A stretch of 64,000 nt of DNA, from NCBI GenBank assembly GCA_023362775.1, contig JALMGJ010000012.1:19977501-20041500 (forward strand). The letters run 5' to 3'. This stretch comes from Charina bottae. Lineage: Eukaryota > Chordata > Lepidosauria > Squamata > Charinaidae. The position numbers and the translations under genes are program-made. Positions 1 to 9,957 of the stretch are shown here, in pieces. Within the stretch, counting starts at the first letter, position 1; each line of letters opens with the position of its first letter. A model generated the notes under the pieces. The model had not been told where the DNA came from. It ran no database searches and worked only from the letters and a program-made list of their open reading frames with translations.

Positions 1-59
1 AAAAATGAAGGTTTTAAAAAACTTTCTAAAAACCAGACATGCAAAGGTCAAGCTATTTT

Positions 60-505
60 CAGGGCCAGCAGTGCTCAGGATGTCTCAAAGCAGACCTACA
101 CTGGAGCCAATGCTCCCCTCACTTCATATGGGGACAGGACTCTAAACAGGTCATCTCTCAGTGACATGACAGAATGGGCAGAATCGTTTTGGAAGAGGGG
201 TCCATAAGGCAACCTGGCGCTGTGCCATATAGGGCCAGCATTTTGAATTGAGCCCAGAAGCCTATTGGCAACCGTAAAATGGCTGCTATCTTGCGATAAC
301 AGCCTATGCGCCAGCAGCCTGGTAGCCACATTCTGTACCACCTGCAGCTTCTGGTACAGGTCCATATGCAGCACATAGCAGTTGTACTAAGTTGTAGTGC
401 TAAGGGCAGAAGTCTCTGTTGCTGATGCCTCCTGGTCCCAGTAAAGCCATAACTGCGCATCAGCTGAAACTGGGCCAAAGCCCTCCTCACCATGGGCTCC
501 ACTCC
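60..505 (-). mobile_element. L2-like LINE fragment (C-terminal RT region)
   Basis: Minus-strand translation in two overlapping frames gives pieces typical of the end of L2/CR1-clade reverse transcriptase ORFs: a KLQVVQNVATRLLA segment (compare the usual LQxVQNAAARLL) followed by AQFKMLALYGTAPGCLMD, where FKVLxLTFKAL..GPGYLxD is expected. The frame change and a short internal deletion show it is dead. It lies in the last CCBE1 intron. The family name is inferred from motif memory; CR1 is the alternative. Confidence 0.7.
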
Positions 506-1794
506 TGTTTAAGCAGGAGCCCTGAATCCAGAAGAAAGTGGGAACTATTTCTCAGGCTGAAAGGGGGGTTGGCAGTTACAAAACTATGAGCAGATACAGT
601 TTGACCCTCTTTCATGGAAGCACAAAGCCTTCTCTGCTTCTCACACCCTTTGCATCGCGTCACAAGAGCACTTAAAATAAAAAGATGAAACCTCTTGCCG
701 CCGGCATAGAGAATATCAACAGGCTTAATTTGAAAGGAGATCAGTTGCTAGAATTCTTGTGCTGTTACCTAATCCTCCTTTCTAATATACAGTACCTCAT
801 TAATGTGAGTTTTTAGGTTGGTTTCTTGGATTATCAATTTCCTGCTGAGATTTGGAGGAGGAGAAAAAGGTGACCAGGAACCCCGAGTCCTGGACCTGCT
901 CCTTCAGGAGAAGCATGGCTCCACCTAGAGGCACAGCTGAGACCTATGTCTCAGAGAGGCCAAGAAGTTTATGGACAAACAGCAGCTCCATCTTACTAGA
1001 TTTATGAGCTTGTTTCTCCCCTAGATGGTTTCAGTGTTGCTCAGAGGTACTAAGCGAAAGTTACACTAAGAATACCTAGAGAAAGATCTCAGATGATTTA
1101 AAAAATTAAATCTATTATGCTTAGGAAAAGCAACTGGGTTAGATAGAGCAACCTTAGTTAAGATGAGTGCTTGGGGTAAAATTAATATTTAAAATTGAAT
1201 GTTTTATGTTTTACTGCTAGCAATGTGTACCATATGTAGCATTCCTCTGTACATTCTTCCAGAAATTTAATGCACTGTTTGGAGTTCAGGGAGAGGGAAG
1301 TCTCCCACTCACGTTTTACTTAGGAAGCTTCAACTATCAGAGAAAAAGCTTTTAATTTTCCAAATTTAAGCTTATGCCATCATGAGTATCTTTTTTCTTA
1401 GGCTAATGTATGGCAGGTTTTGCCAACTGGAAATCTGCCATTATTGGTTATCTTAGAATTGATATATTTGAGCTTCAGAAATCTAGAAATTGAAGACTGC
1501 TGCAGTCCAATTACCTTGGAAAGCATGGAATTCTCCCTTTCTGAATCAGCTACAATGCCAGGGAGTAGATCAACTCAGGTTTTACCCTTATGAACATGTC
1601 AGCAAACCAAACGTGAAAAAAGTAAAGCAGTGTTTTTACTGGAGCTTTTTTTCTGGGCTGCAACACTGGGCAACCACTAGCGGGCAGCAGAGGTAGCGTT
1701 TTTGGTATTTCTTTGCTGCCATCTAGGGAGTATCTTGATGTTTGCAGCCCAGAGATGGTATGCCTATTTTCTCTTTTTCTTCTCTTTCTCCTTC
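506..1794. other. CCBE1 last-intron sequence, nothing recognised
   Basis: AT-rich unique-looking DNA on both strands. I see no exon with collagen or EGF character and no repeat family I can name. Confidence 0.5.
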
Positions 1795-1955
1795 CTCCAC
1801 AAAAAGGAAGGAAGGGAGGAGGAGGAGGAGGACAAGAAGAGGAAGAAAGCAGAGAAGCTCCGGGGGGAGGGGGGAGAAGGGGGGAATTGGTGGCAGTATT
1901 GATGGAAGCAGCTCTTCTCTCACTAGCTCCTCCCTCCCTCCCTCCCTCTCTCCGT
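1795..1955. repeat. Purine tract followed by pyrimidine tract
   Basis: About 1800-1890 is almost all A/G on the + strand (GGAAGG and GGAGGA runs), and about 1912-1952 is almost all C/T (CCTCCCTCCC runs). The two are partly complementary, so the region could fold as a hairpin or triplex (H-DNA). Long open frames here are artefacts of the low-complexity composition. Confidence 0.7.
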
Positions 1956-2491
1956 GCTCCTATCTGGATCCTCTTCTTGGACTGCAATGCTTGGACTGGC
2001 CAGATACAGTAGCCATAACCCTGTGGTCAGGTTTGTTGAAGGGGTGGGGCAAAAAGTGGCCAGTGTGGCAAAGAGGAGTCTCTTTTCTTGAAGGCCCCAA
2101 AATGGTTGCCTTCCCTGTCTTCAATGCGTGCATGCCACTGATTAGAGGACTAGGTAGAAAACTGGACTTCATATTGTAGTGTTTATCCTTTTTTAATTGG
2201 TAACTAAACTGAATCTAATGTTAATTACTTAATTGTATAACATAACAGGCAGTCCTCCTTACGTACAGACGTTCTGTTCCAGCCAAATAATTGCAGGTAA
2301 CAAGACGTGAAGGAACATACTTTATGCACATGCAAAACCCTGTCCAACATCTTGCACGTGCATAAGATACGCAAGAAATGCTCCAAAACTGCAGATCTGC
2401 AAAATTGAGGGCCAATATGTTGCTTTTGACAGGGTTTTCCCCCCGCATTCCTCTTTTTCTTTTCCATTTCCCCCCTTCTAAATATATAAAA
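1956..2491. other. CCBE1 last-intron sequence, nothing recognised
   Basis: No coding or repeat signal I can support on either strand. Confidence 0.45.
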
Positions 2492-2494
2492 TTT

Positions 2495-2605
2495 TTGTTG
2501 TTGTTCAGTCGTTTAGTCGTGTCCGACTCTTCGTGACCTCATGCATGGACCATAGCACGCCAGGCCTTCCTGTCCTCCACTGCCTCCTGGAGGGTCACCA
2601 TAACC
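2495..2605 (-). mobile_element. BovB LINE or Sauria SINE 3' tail
   Basis: The + strand reads GTTGTTGTTCAGTCG then GTGTCCGACTCTTCGTGAC, the reverse complement of the 3' terminus shared by BovB LINEs and their SINE partners. Only about 110 bp is present, consistent with 5' truncation. Insertion is on the minus strand of the CCBE1 intron. Confidence 0.8.
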
Positions 2606-2868
2606 AAATTGTTTGAAGTGTATGTAACTAGGAGTATTCCTTGAGCCATAATAAAATTAATATTGGTTTTTACTCCAGTATAGTTAAGGCAAAATAAGAC
2701 GGTCCCTATAAAAATTGTTTTGTTTCTGCTTCTACCCATGGCAGTCAAATGCCTGGGGCCTAGTTTATGGCCGGGGATAATGGGAGTTGAAGCCCAACAC
2801 AACTAAAGAATATCCAGTTCAATGTAAGTGCCCAGTTCAATGTAACACGAAAAACAAGTAACTTCGGT

Positions 2869-2890
2869 GTCTCCCTTGCAACTTTTTTAG
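2869..2890 (+). promoter_or_regulatory. Splice acceptor of the last CCBE1 exon
   Basis: A pyrimidine-rich stretch ends in TTTTTTAG immediately before the exon. The reading frame enters at phase 0 with a glycine codon. Confidence 0.85.
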
Positions 2891-3121
2891 GGGCCACCAG
2901 GTTCTTTTGACTTCCTGCTGTTGATGATGGCAGATATCAGGAATGACATTGCTGAGCTGCAAGAGAGGGTGTTTGGACACAGGACTCATTCATCAGCAGA
3001 GGAGTTTCCATTACCTCAGGAATTTGCTAACTACCAGGATGTGGATCTTGGATCAGGAGAAGACTATAAACAGAGGACTATACCGAAAGACTCCAGAACA
3101 GTTGAAGAAGGCAATCATTAA
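2891..3121 (+). CDS. CCBE1: CCBE1 last coding exon (C-terminus)
   Basis: CCBE1 is a secreted extracellular-matrix protein that, with the protease ADAMTS3, promotes VEGF-C maturation for lymphatic vessel growth. This exon encodes the final 76 residues and stop. It starts at phase 0 with GPPG, the end of the collagen Gly-X-Y region, followed by [19 protein letters not shown], then [19 protein letters not shown], which I recognise as nearly identical to the human C-terminus. The last 25 residues after DLGSG are the same length as I remember for human but strongly diverged. The upstream exons lie outside the window, since no collagen or EGF exon is visible in 1-2868. Identification is by recalled homology and is strong; orientation agrees with LMAN1 downstream. 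Confidence 0.93.
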   Translation, partial: GPPGSFDFLLLMMADIRNDIAELQERVFGHRTHSSAEEFPLPQEFANYQDVDLGSGEDYKQRTIPKDSRTVEEGNH

Positions 3122-3554
3122 AAAGGGACCTCTGCTTTGGACAGCGTGAGAAGGGGTTGGGTAGTGATCCACAGGTCACTTAAGCCAGCATATTTGCACA
3201 CACCCCAGCTTAGCCGTGGAAAAATCAGTGGATAATAAGACCATGTGTCAAGGGGGTTACTACATTCCTTTCCCTAAACATTGTGGCCCAAAGAAGGAGG
3301 CAAGGTAGGTTATTGGTAATGCTGTGTCAATGTCTTGTCTTGCAGTTTCTTCTTGTATCAAAGAGGCTTCTGCCTTTTTTACCTCTCAAGGTGCTTGGGA
3401 ATTTCTTTGGATTTATTGGGTTGTTTTTGAGCTTACTTTATTACCTGCCCACACTTCCCAATCTGAAGAAGCCCTACGGGAGGCTTGACATTTTGCCTTC
3501 CCTTGGTAATTAATTGAAGTGTGGGAAGGCAGGAACTGGAGAGGTGACTGTATA
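3122..3554 (+). other. Probable CCBE1 3' UTR, proximal part
   Basis: Sequence after the stop has no coding signal and should be transcribed. The first canonical AATAAA-type signal I see is near 3970, beyond an interspersed repeat. The true 3' end is not determinable by eye and could lie kilobases further on. Confidence 0.5.
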
Positions 3555-3870
3555 GTGGAACACAGGATATCCACCCAGAAGAACTCTGCTGGACCAGGCC
3601 AAAGTCAACTTAGTCCAGAACCTCTTTCTTACAATGGCCAATCAGTTGCCTCTCAGGTGCCCACAAAGAAGAGGCAGAAAAATGCCCCTCTTCCACCATT
3701 CTTCCCCTGCAGATATACTGGCCTCAAGCCAGAGGTAACGTTGTGTCTTCATGCTGAATAGCTTTTGATGGACCTGTCCTCCACGAATCTATCTAGTCCT
3801 CCTTCAAAGACACCCAAGTGAATGACTATTGCCATTTCTTGTGGGAATGGATTCTATGCATGAATTGTAC
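3555..3870 (+). repeat. Unclassified dispersed retroposon-like repeat, copy 1
   Basis: The segment from about GAACTCTGCTGGACCAGGCC to ATTCTATGCATGAATTG resembles a repeat I know from many reptile genomes and is related to copies at 30124-30500 and 39632-39700. Shared landmarks are CTGGACCAGGCCAAA, CCTAGTCCAG, GGCCAAnCAGnTGCC and the TTCCATAATTT-type 3' block. No ORF. It probably lies within the CCBE1 3' UTR. The class is uncertain. Confidence 0.55.
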
Positions 3871-4366
3871 AAGAACACCAGAATGTACCTATAAGAATTT
3901 CACTGGAAATTCTTTTCTCCTGGGGGGGGGGGGAATGTTTTTCATCAAATTGAATGAGAACTAATAGCAAAATAAATGCAGGGGAATCTTTCAGCAGAGC
4001 ACTAGTGATTATCACCCACATGAAGTCTTTGTGCCTAGAACGTCCTGCTGAAAATTGCATATTTGAATGTTTTCTCTAGAAAAGAATAATCATCTTTTTA
4101 TGTAGAAACCACTGAAGCTGCTATGCTAGAAAGAAAGCTTCTGTGTGGACCTTCCCCTTAGCCTGCCAGTTGTTGTATGCAAGAATTGCTTGGCTGGAGC
4201 ATTCCACTATTCAATCCCTCGGTGATGCTTGAGGTGCTACAGCCAGCAATATCACTTGGATCTGGCTGTTATGTGAGCCGCATATCAGGAGCCAAGAAGA
4301 ACCTCAGCACTGAGCCACAGATCATTTACCCTGACTCTTGATGTCAACTTCGTGCCCTGCCACATT

Positions 4367-4368
<2 letters not shown>
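3871..4368. other. Possible distal CCBE1 3' UTR, otherwise nothing recognised
   Basis: Contains a G-run at about 3922-3934 and an AATAAA hexamer near 3970 that could be a CCBE1 polyadenylation signal. No other supported feature. Confidence 0.35.

Positions 4369-4397
<29 letters not shown>
4369..4397. repeat. (AC)n microsatellite
   Basis: About 14 uninterrupted AC dinucleotides. Confidence 0.95.
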
Positions 4398-4399
<2 letters not shown>

Positions 4400-4740
4400 A
4401 TTGAGCAAGTGGAGCCACGAGCAGAGGCATCTGCGGGATCTACTGCCGTCTGCAAAATGACAAAAGCAACCTACTGTAAAGCCATCACCATGCAAGGACT
4501 GCCCCTTTTGTGTATGTGTGTGACCTCATGACACATGTACAAAACAGGCAGAGCTTGCATTGCATCGATGTGATGCTCTTTCCATCATTTGTCCTCTCTT
4601 GCCCCTTCCCCTTCCCCCACTGCTGGCCAGGAACACTTGCCTACACAGCTATCTGTTCTCTTCTGCAGTATGAATTGTATGACACCCTTCTCTTTGACCA
4701 GGAAATTTGTATATTCTGAAATAGAAAATGTTTCCTTTTG

Positions 4741-4925
4741 ATGTAGGCTTTCACGGCTGGTATCTGTTGGCCTGGGCGCCTGTCTTTATAGTCGGGACAC
4801 CTCACTGACTATACAGACAGGAACCCAGTCAGTCCCTGCTCAGTTGCCCCTGGTCTGTGTAGCCTCTGAAGATGCCAGCCACAGTTGCCAGCGAAACATC
4901 AAGGAATCTGTTCTCTAGACATGGT
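4741..4925 (+). mobile_element. Fragment related to the palindromic element at 37103 (Penelope-like candidate)
   Basis: TGTAGGCTTTCACGGCTGG at the left and CTCTGAAGATGCCAGCCACA then CAGCGAAACATCA at the right match the arms of the 37-kb palindrome with substitutions. It holds one arm orientation at each end rather than a long palindrome. The CTGAAGA-stem-GAAAC arrangement resembles the hammerhead-ribozyme-like termini reported for Penelope-like elements; that class is inference. Confidence 0.55.
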
Positions 4926-5299
4926 CACTAAACCCTGAAGCCCAACACTGCCCAATGTTTCCTTTGTCTCGCGGTGGGTCAAAGCAGCTGTTGTTTTAAT
5001 GCACTTAGGGTGAAACAGAAAATAAGTACACTCTGCACATGGGGAATTGCGCTGGATAATAATTTTGCCATGCCAGATACTGCAGCTTGCTGGTCACCTG
5101 TAAACAGTTGTAGGTCATCTCAACCATACTGTACCAGTTCCTTCCCTTCTTACACAAAGGTTGCTGGATATGCAGGGCAAGAAATGGGCCTGTCTGCATC
5201 GTGCGGTAGATTAACATCAGCACAACGGGGACAATCTCACCTCTGTAATAGCAAATGTTCTGAAAGAGGCAAGGATGCTCTAGGTGCATCAGTGTAACT
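4926..5299. other. Intergenic, nothing recognised
   Basis: Open frames on both strands here have no recognisable protein character. Confidence 0.4.
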
Positions 5300-5307
5300 C
5301 TCCAGGC

Positions 5308-5428
5308 CAGTGTTTCTCAACCTTAGCAGCTTGAAGATGTGTGGACTTCAACTCCCAGAATTCCCCAGCCAGCAAGGCTGGGATTTGAAGTCCACACATC
5401 TTCAAGCTGCCAAGGTTGAGAAACACTG
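5308..5428. mobile_element. hAT MITE, CAGTGTTTCTCAACC family
   Basis: A 121-bp near-palindrome: the left half carries TGTGGACTTCAACTCCCAGA and the right half its complement, ending GGTTGAGAAACACTG. A perfect 8-bp TSD, CTCCAGGC, flanks it at 5300-5307 and 5429-5436, diagnostic of hAT transposition. Confidence 0.93.
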
Positions 5429-5463
5429 CTCCAGGCAAAGAAACCTGGTAGCTGGCTTAAGTA

Positions 5464-5664
5464 AAAAAGGTAAAGGTAAAGGTTCCCCCATACAGTCATG
5501 TCCGACTCTAGTGCTCATCTCCGTTTGTTAGCTAGGTTGGCAAGAGCTGGGGCGAGTGCGGGAGCTCACTCCGTCACGCGGGGCTAGGGTCTTGAACCTC
5601 CAAACTTGCGACCTTCCAGTTGACAAGCCTGGCGTCTTAACCACTGAGCCATCGTGCCCCCTCC
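5464..5664 (-). mobile_element. tRNA-derived SINE, internally deleted
   Basis: Minus-strand SINE with a tRNA-like head (complement of GGCTCAGTGGTTAAGACGCC and a B-box-like TTCAAGACCC segment) and the GTCGGACATGACTGTATGG-type tail ending in CCTTTACC. The 14-bp direct repeat AGCTGGCTTAAGTA flanks it at 5450-5463 and 5665-5678. Compared with full copies at 39283 and 60164, about 130 bp of the middle is missing although both ends and the TSD are intact. Confidence 0.9.
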
Positions 5665-5678
5665 AGCTGGCTTAAGTA

Positions 5679-7670
5679 CTGTGGCTTAAGTGGTTTGTAG
5701 ATTGCACTGTTAAAGTTGTACTCTATTTTAAACATGCACTGATAATGTATAAAGTTATATAAGTATTTTATTGTCCAACACTTTCCCTCTTTCCATTTTC
5801 TGTTTGAGTTTGACTCTTCCTTCTTCATCAGAGATATCATCTTAGCTAACCATATTGTACCATATGCATCTGAATATAGAATCAGACCCAAAATGGGATC
5901 TAAACTTATACCTACAAAATATCCTAGGTGTGGTCTGAAGTGGTATTTCCAAACCTCCATAACTTACCAATAGGTCATCTGTAATTAACGTAGGGAAGCC
6001 TCTATCTGTAGCTCTACTATCCACCCCTGCTTCCTCCTGGCAGGTCTGTTGTAAACAAGAGTGGTGTGTATTCAACAGTATAATACTGGACCAATTGAAT
6101 TGGATGTCTGGAATTTTATTAGGAAAGGGATGAGAAGACGATATAAAACCAGAAGTAGAATGGAAAGATTAAACATGTATATCAAATCAAGCCCTTTTGG
6201 TTACAGTAGGAGTTAAACATATGCTCTGTTTAAATCATGCCATTGCTATTTTATCAATGCCAATTTAATCAAGTATTTTGTAACACTATAATGAGACAAT
6301 TACTAAATCACAGGTATATTTTTGCTCTCTTTTTTTAAGCTGTAGCTTAACATGTCTGCAATAAAACAGATTGGATAGAAAATGCTTTTTAAAACTGCAG
6401 TCCCAAGGATGCTATGTAATGCTAAAGTCAAACTCCATTGGAAATAATTGGAAACACCGCTTCCCAAAAGGAGAGGGAACTTATTAGCAGGGCAACATTT
6501 CTGCCACTGGAGAAGCCCGGTGTATCTACAAAAAGCTCTGTAGTTTAGATGCATTGTTGGAAGAATGCCTTAATTAATAGTACAGATTGATAAGGCGTGG
6601 AGTGTAGGAAATCCTGACAATTTTTTTCAGCTCACTGGCATGCCTTAAAATCGGACACAATTCATTTCTTTCAGGAGACCACATTTTTAAAAGTCAAAAG
6701 GATGATGATGTAGTATCATCCCTCCACTTTCCACTTTGATTGGGATGATGCCAGCAGTGCTTGGAAAATACTGTTCCTCTGTTACAAGCTTTTCCTTTTG
6801 TAAGATTGCTCTGTAAATATTATTATTCAAAGCTAGTAATTACATGGAGGAGTTCACCCCTAGAAGTGCTGAAGCCTTGTCTTTTGCCCAAGTTCCCCGA
6901 GTTCACGGGCACTTCCTCTCCAGTTCAGATAAATAGGATTACAGCCTCAATGTTTACATGTGGTCATGGTTTCCCCCAAAAAAATAAGTAAATAAAATCC
7001 AGTATTTTCCCAAATACAAACATTTAAACCTTTTTTGCCTCATACTTCCCCATTTGGCACAGAATATAAATATGAGTAAGAAGAAGTAGAAACTTAAGTA
7101 TAATTTTATTGATTAGTCAAGTGACCATATCAAAGCAATGGGCATAAGCCACAAGTAAGAAGAAGTAATGAAGGAAGAAGAAAAAGACAAAGTTATTTAT
7201 AAAAATAATGGTGGGATAAAAAAAAGTAATATCTCCCATTTGAGTAATCTCTTCAGATTTTAAGGCAATCGCTGCCTATAATCAGATCGTTCCTCATGTA
7301 AATGAATGAATCATTCCAGGGCAAAACAAATTAATTTACAATAAAGTTCTATAATTATATGCTATCCCTTTTTTCAGATGGTGTTTTATAGCAAACAGAC
7401 CGAAACAACCAAGTATTGTGTCTTTGTGCACATTTAGAAACATATATAGTACATTATTATTTATACTAATTATATGAAGTACTAAAACTGTAATTATGCA
7501 GTATATTTGCAAGTAAAGAGGAATATTTTTTTAATGGTGGTGTTGGCTCTCCTGTATCTTCTTTCTGGCTTCTTTTTTACCTTTAAAGAGGCAGTGGCAT
7601 CACTGGATAGCAGGGAGGTCAAAAGGCTAATAAACTTAGCTCTCTGAATGAAGGGCTATTACAAGCTTTT
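5679..7670. other. AT-rich intergenic DNA with one SINE-tail remnant
   Basis: No gene. Near 7165-7215 a block with TTATTTATAAAAATAATGG and GGGATAAAAAA matches the 3' tail of the SINE type at 24441 and 56640. Near 6380-6450 a short block resembles an old dispersed repeat. The rest is unassigned. Confidence 0.45.
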
Positions 7671-7678
7671 CCTTAGAG

Positions 7679-7924
7679 CAGGGGTGGGGAACCTTTTTTC
7701 TGCCAAGGGCCATTTGGATATTTATAACCGGGGGGTGGGGGGCGGGGTTTCTGGGATTTCCGCAGACCAGGGGCCGGAGTTTGTGGGCAGGAGCCAATCA
7801 AAAGCACTGGGGGGCGGGGTTTGTGGGTGGGAGCCAATTGCGTGGAAGGGGCGGGGTTTGCGGGCCTTAGGTGAGAGCCCCGCAGGCCTTATACGGCCCC
7901 CGAGCCTGACGTTGCCCACCCCTG
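7679..7924. mobile_element. hAT MITE with GC-box/CCAAT modules (short form)
   Basis: Termini CAGGGGTGGGGAACC and GTTGCCCACCCCTG are inverted repeats. An exact 8-bp TSD, CCTTAGAG, lies at 7671-7678 and 7925-7932. The interior holds about three tandem units of GGGGCGGGGTTTGTGGG followed by AGCCAAT. No ORF of transposase type, hence non-autonomous. A sister copy is at 42342. Confidence 0.93.
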
Positions 7925-8169
7925 CCTTAGAGGATCAAACAGAGATTGACAATTGTCTTGGCTAATGACCAAAAGCAACAGGAAGAAATATCCTTCATCT
8001 TGTCTGAGGAAACACTCCTCCCCCCACATCCATTACTATTCCAGATAATGTTCAAATTGATAATGCCTGCAGGTGAAGTGGTTCAAGTTATTTCCATGAA
8101 TGTTGCCTGTTGCAAACCATGGGTGGTGGACAATTTCTGCATATAGAAAAGCTGGTGTACCTGTTCTCT

Positions 8170-8214
8170 GGTTGGTTGGTTGGTTGGTTGGTTGGTTGGT
8201 TGGTTGGTTGGTTG
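8170..8214. repeat. (GGTT)n microsatellite
   Basis: About eleven GGTT units. Open frames across it encode only a WLVG/NQPT repeat. Confidence 0.95.
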
Positions 8215-8389
8215 CCAGAGCTTATATGCCATTCCAGTCCAACAGGACTCAAACAACCTTCAAACAACACTATGGATTCAACTAACTGGTTCAAGTTATG
8301 AACCAGTTTTGTACAGGTAAATGCAACCCCAAACAAAACCAAAGAGGACAGCTCGCTGGAAGATGGCTTCCGTACCTACAGTCACGTCG

Positions 8390-8815
8390 TCTTGCTGAGA
8401 TTGAATCTGAGCCAATTCTTTCCCATCCCCAGACCCCAACAGCCTTCAGGTACTGGAATAGGACCTCTATCACATCTGCTCTTTGGCCCAGGGTCACAAT
8501 GTATACTGAAGACCCCTGACCCCTGTGCTAATGGATTACCTCCCCCAGTGATTCCATATATATAGTAAACAGGAGGGGCAAGTGTGTTGAGTCCTGTGAC
8601 ACCGACAATGGCCTTAAAGCATGACCTCTTTGTCCCACCAATAGTAACTGGAACTTCTTAAGGAAACAGAAGAACCATTGTGAAACAGTGCCTCCCACTT
8701 CTAAACCTCAGAGGCAGTCAAGTAGGATCTCAGTGGAATCAAAAGCCATTGAGAGATCCAGCAGGAGCAAAAGAGTTGCAATTCCCCATGCCCAAATGAC
8801 TACCACAGTGGGATT
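8390..8815 (-). mobile_element. L2 LINE reverse transcriptase fragment
   Basis: Minus-strand conceptual translation, broken by stops and shifts, shows in order LLLDLSMAFDS (RT motif A, usual LDLSAAFDT), LEVGGTVSQWF (usual IGGTALxWF), LPLLFTIYMESLGEVI (usual SPLLFNIYMKPLGEVI) and then YIVTLGQRADVIEVLFQYLKA. This order and wording is that of L2-clade RT. The catalytic ADD box is not intact. Confidence 0.8.
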
Positions 8816-9090
8816 GGTCAGTCACAAATCACCAAACATTTAATAGAAGGCAACCTGCCGAGAATGCTTCTCACCAGTCTCTCGAACTCCGTCCAGGACA
8901 CTGTTCATCACCTCCTTAGTTTTGACTCTCTCCCCTCCCCTCTCATCATAGCGTAGTCACTTGTCATATGTTGTATATAGGGCTCATGTGGGACCAGAGG
9001 CCTTTTATGAAATAAAGATAATCCTATGTAAGAACAAGATTTAAAGGAAGCCTGGATTTCATGTTAGTCATCTTCTGTTACGGACTATAG

Positions 9091-9347
9091 CAGAGCTTTC
9101 CAAACTTTTCATGTTGGTGAAACACTTTTTAGACATTCATCATTTCGCGACACACTCTTACAGCAGGGCACAAGGCAGGCACTAGGACCTGCATGGAATC
9201 AGCAGGTTTGGAGGCAGCAAGGCACAAGGCAGGCACTAGGACCTGCATGGAATCCTGGCAGGACTCGGAGGCAGCAGCAGCTGTGACACACCCAGACACT
9301 GCAGCCGACACACTAACATGTCCCGACACACAGTTTGGAAAGCTCTG
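9091..9347 (+). mobile_element. hAT MITE, CAGAGCTTTCCAAACT family, copy 1
   Basis: Terminal inverted repeats (TIRs) CAGAGCTTTCCAAACT and AGTTTGGAAAGCTCTG, with the exact 8-bp TSD GACTATAG at 9083-9090 and 9348-9355. The inside holds about two units of a 61-bp GGCACAAGGCAGGCACTAGG repeat. Four other copies lie in the window, at 15795, 23211, 41303 and 45579. Confidence 0.95.
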
Positions 9348-9394
9348 GACTATAGGATCCCTTAGATAACTTCTAAGGCCATGGTTCTACAAAA

Positions 9395-9957
9395 AGAGAA
9401 TGCAGGGTTGAGCTGCATCAACAGAGACATACTGTAGTGTCAAGATCACAGGAAGTGTTAGTACCACTCTATGCTGCACTGGTCAGACCACATCTAGAAT
9501 ACCGTCTGCAGTTCTGGTTGCCACAATACAAAAAGGACACTGAGGAACTGGAAAGAGTGCTGAGAAAAGTGACATAGATGATAAGAGGCTTGGAGGCTAA
9601 ATCCTATGAATAGCAGTTAAAGGAACTTGGTATGCTGAGCCTAAATAAGAGAAGGCTAAGGGGAGACATGAAAGCAGTCTTCCAATACATGATTTATTCT
9701 CCATAGCACTCGAGGGTAAGATAAGAACCAATGGGTGGAAGAGAGAGATCCAAACTTGAAATAAAGAGGAATTTCCTGACGGAGCTATTAAGCAGTGAAA
9801 CAGCCTGTCTCCTGAAGTTGTGGGTATTTTATCACTGGAGGTTTTCAATATGAGATTAGACAACTATTTGTCTGGGATGATATGAGGATTCTTACTCTAG
9901 GCAGGGGGTTGGACTAGAAGACCTCCAAAGTCCCTTCCACCCTATGATTCTATGAAA
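9395..9957 (+). mobile_element. CR1-like LINE, 3' end of ORF2 and 3' UTR
   Basis: The + strand translates in pieces as [20 protein letters not shown], then [20 protein letters not shown] and NKRRLRGDMKAVF, all standard for the end of CR1/L3 reverse transcriptase. It ends with TCCCTTCCACCCTATGATTC, the CR1 3'-end signature. Stops and frame changes show it is dead; it is 5' truncated. Confidence 0.9.

Noticed and set aside
1550..2179. Several 65-145-codon frames
   Set aside because: They are driven by the purine/pyrimidine tracts; composition explains them.
3922..3934. G-runs (also 17341, 31306) as G-quadruplexes
   Set aside because: Single homopolymer runs without the four spaced tracts needed.
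8088..8342. NQPT or WLVG repeat proteins
   Set aside because: Translation of the (GGTT)n microsatellite in different frames.
9129..9329. Repeat protein with AALCPAASKPA-type units (also 15947-16162 and 23208-23444)
   Set aside because: Translation of the 61-bp minisatellite within the hAT MITE family.
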